From Collinsella aerofaciens (GTDB lineage: Bacteria; Actinomycetota; Coriobacteriia; Coriobacteriales; Coriobacteriaceae): a stretch of DNA of 5,482 bases. The notes beneath the pieces are model-generated. The model saw only the letters and a program-made list of their open reading frames with translations. It made no database searches and was not told the origin of the DNA. Shown here one piece after another: positions 4,795 through 5,482 of the stretch. The position numbers were made by a program, and so were the translations under genes. Within the stretch, counting starts at the first letter, position 1, and each line of letters opens with the position of its first letter. The DNA lies in the NCBI GenBank assembly GCA_021641225.1, contig JAJWXI010000120.1:1-5482 (forward strand), given 5' to 3'.

Positions 4795-5412
4795 ATGAAC
4801 CGCTTCATCGACATCAACCCGGAGAGGTGCATCGGCTGCGGAACATGCCAGTCCGCCTGTGCCGACGCCCACCGGATGCAGGGTCTTCAGGACACGCCGC
4901 GTCTGGCGCTCGTGAAGACCGGCGGCATCTCGGCCGCCCTTGCCTGCCACCATTGCGAGGGTGCCCCTTGCGCCGAGGTCTGCCCGGTGAATGCCATCGA
5001 GCACGATGGCGACCGCATCCACGTTAAGGAGCAGGAGTGCATCGGGTGCAGGCTGTGCGCCATCGCGTGCCCCTTCGGTGCCATCCATCCCGATGGCACG
5101 TCCATCGCCGGCGTCGCAGGCATGTGCGACCCGACACCGTCCTACCCCAAGTCCCTGAGCAGCCTGCTCACGTGGGCGCCCGGTCAGTACACCTGCGCCG
5201 TCAAGTGCGACCTGTGTGCCTTCGACCCGGACGGCCCCCACTGCGTGGCGGCTTGCCCCACCAAGGCGCTTACCATCATGGGCGGCGCGGCCGATCGCGA
5301 GCTCGACGAGGCCAAGCGCCTGCGTTCGATCGAGAACGGTCCGTCTGTCGACGTGGCGGCTGTGGCCCAGGGCCTGTCCGAGAAAGCAGAAGGGAGCGTA
5401 AACAATGGATAG
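4795..5412 (+). CDS. hyfA: HyfA, hydrogenase-4 iron-sulfur subunit with four [4Fe-4S] clusters
   Basis: The product has 205 residues, the same size as E. coli HyfA. It has sixteen cluster Cys: 12/15/18/22, 51/54/59/63, 82/85/88/92 and 138/141/150/154. Cys111 and Cys134 are extra. Shared with HyfA in order are MNRF, QGLQ-x2-PRLAL-x-KT, CHHCE-x-APC-x2-VCPVNAI, CIGC-x-LCA-x2-CPFGAI and LxWxPG before the VKCDLC block. It should pass electrons between FdhF or HydN and the hydrogenase core on the cytoplasmic face. The ATG is preceded by AAAGGAAG; a GTG two codons upstream opens the same frame but overlaps that ribosome site. Its stop overlaps the hyfB start by 8 bases, so the two are probably translationally coupled. 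HycB of hydrogenase 3 is the nearest alternative, but the longer insert before the last cluster favours HyfA. Confidence 0.9.
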   Translation: MNRFIDINPERCIGCGTCQSACADAHRMQGLQDTPRLALVKTGGISAALACHHCEGAPCAEVCPVNAIEHDGDRIHVKEQECIGCRLCAIACPFGAIHPDGTSIAGVAGMCDPTPSYPKSLSSLLTWAPGQYTCAVKCDLCAFDPDGPHCVAACPTKALTIMGGAADRELDEAKRLRSIENGPSVDVAAVAQGLSEKAEGSVNNG

Positions 5413-5482
5413 CATGACGCTGTTTATCGCATCGCTTGCCGTCTCGTGCATCGGTGCGCTCGCCTCGGTTCTGCTGATCAAG
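5405..5482 (+). CDS. hyfB: HyfB-type membrane subunit of hydrogenase 4, N-terminal 26 residues only
   Basis: Only 26 codons fall inside the window and the frame stays open at the right edge. The sequence, starting MDSMTLFIASLAV, is one hydrophobic helix ending in a Lys, as expected for the first membrane span of HyfB/HycC, the NuoL/MrpA-type subunit of group 4 hydrogenases that may move protons or sodium ions. AAGGGAG at 5390-5396 precedes the ATG by 8 bases. An internal ATG at 5414 is the alternative start. Identity rests mainly on position after hyfA with an ATGGATAG overlap; the residues alone would not prove it. Confidence 0.75.
   Translation, partial: MDSMTLFIASLAVSCIGALASVLLIK

Noticed and set aside
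4774..5481. 235-residue minus-strand open frame over hyfA
   Set aside because: It is a shadow of the Cys-rich hyfA/hyfB coding sequence and has no ribosome site or family features.

Overview
The window most likely comes from a Coriobacteriia-type gut anaerobe, Collinsella-like. This rests on the gene content (a formate hydrogenlyase with a selenocysteine formate dehydrogenase), the fairly GC-rich coding sequence and strong purine-rich Shine-Dalgarno sites. The genus is an inference; no taxonomic marker is complete here.

Bases 1-345 hold the 3' part of a tRNA-Gly(UCC) gene, then two diverged copies of a unit of about 200 bp. Each copy contains a tRNA-3'-end-like sequence, a strong intrinsic terminator and an inverted remnant of the T-arm. 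Three perfect or near-perfect hairpins sit between the two terminators. Bases 346-682 have no convincing gene, only one long imperfect hairpin and a short palindrome. Bases 683-1475 (minus strand) encode a two-gene toxin-antitoxin operon: a RelB/DinJ-type antitoxin followed, with an 8-base overlap, by a PIN-domain protein whose acidic active site looks eroded.

Bases 1476-1899 are a long intergenic region between the divergent toxin-antitoxin and formate operons. They carry several copies of a TACACTC-like element, a perfect 9+9 palindrome and a leader just upstream of the first operon gene. The leader can be folded by hand into a compact three-way junction with a possible loop-loop kiss, and its closing stem competes with a helix that would hide the Shine-Dalgarno site. 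I do not recognise this as a named riboswitch class. It is the most novel-looking element in the window.

Bases 1900-5482 (plus strand) are the start of a formate hydrogenlyase operon: a HydN/HycB-like four-cluster ferredoxin, formate dehydrogenase H (fdhF, in-frame UGA at codon 140 followed by a bacterial SECIS hairpin), HyfA (a second four-cluster ferredoxin) and the first 26 codons of HyfB, a membrane subunit of the group 4 (hydrogenase-4 type) complex. By family knowledge, FdhF oxidises formate to CO2, electrons pass through the ferredoxin-like subunits, and the membrane-bound [NiFe] hydrogenase (the rest of which should lie past the right edge) makes H2, possibly with ion pumping by HyfB-type subunits. 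A GC-rich hairpin between fdhF and hyfA may adjust expression of the two halves.
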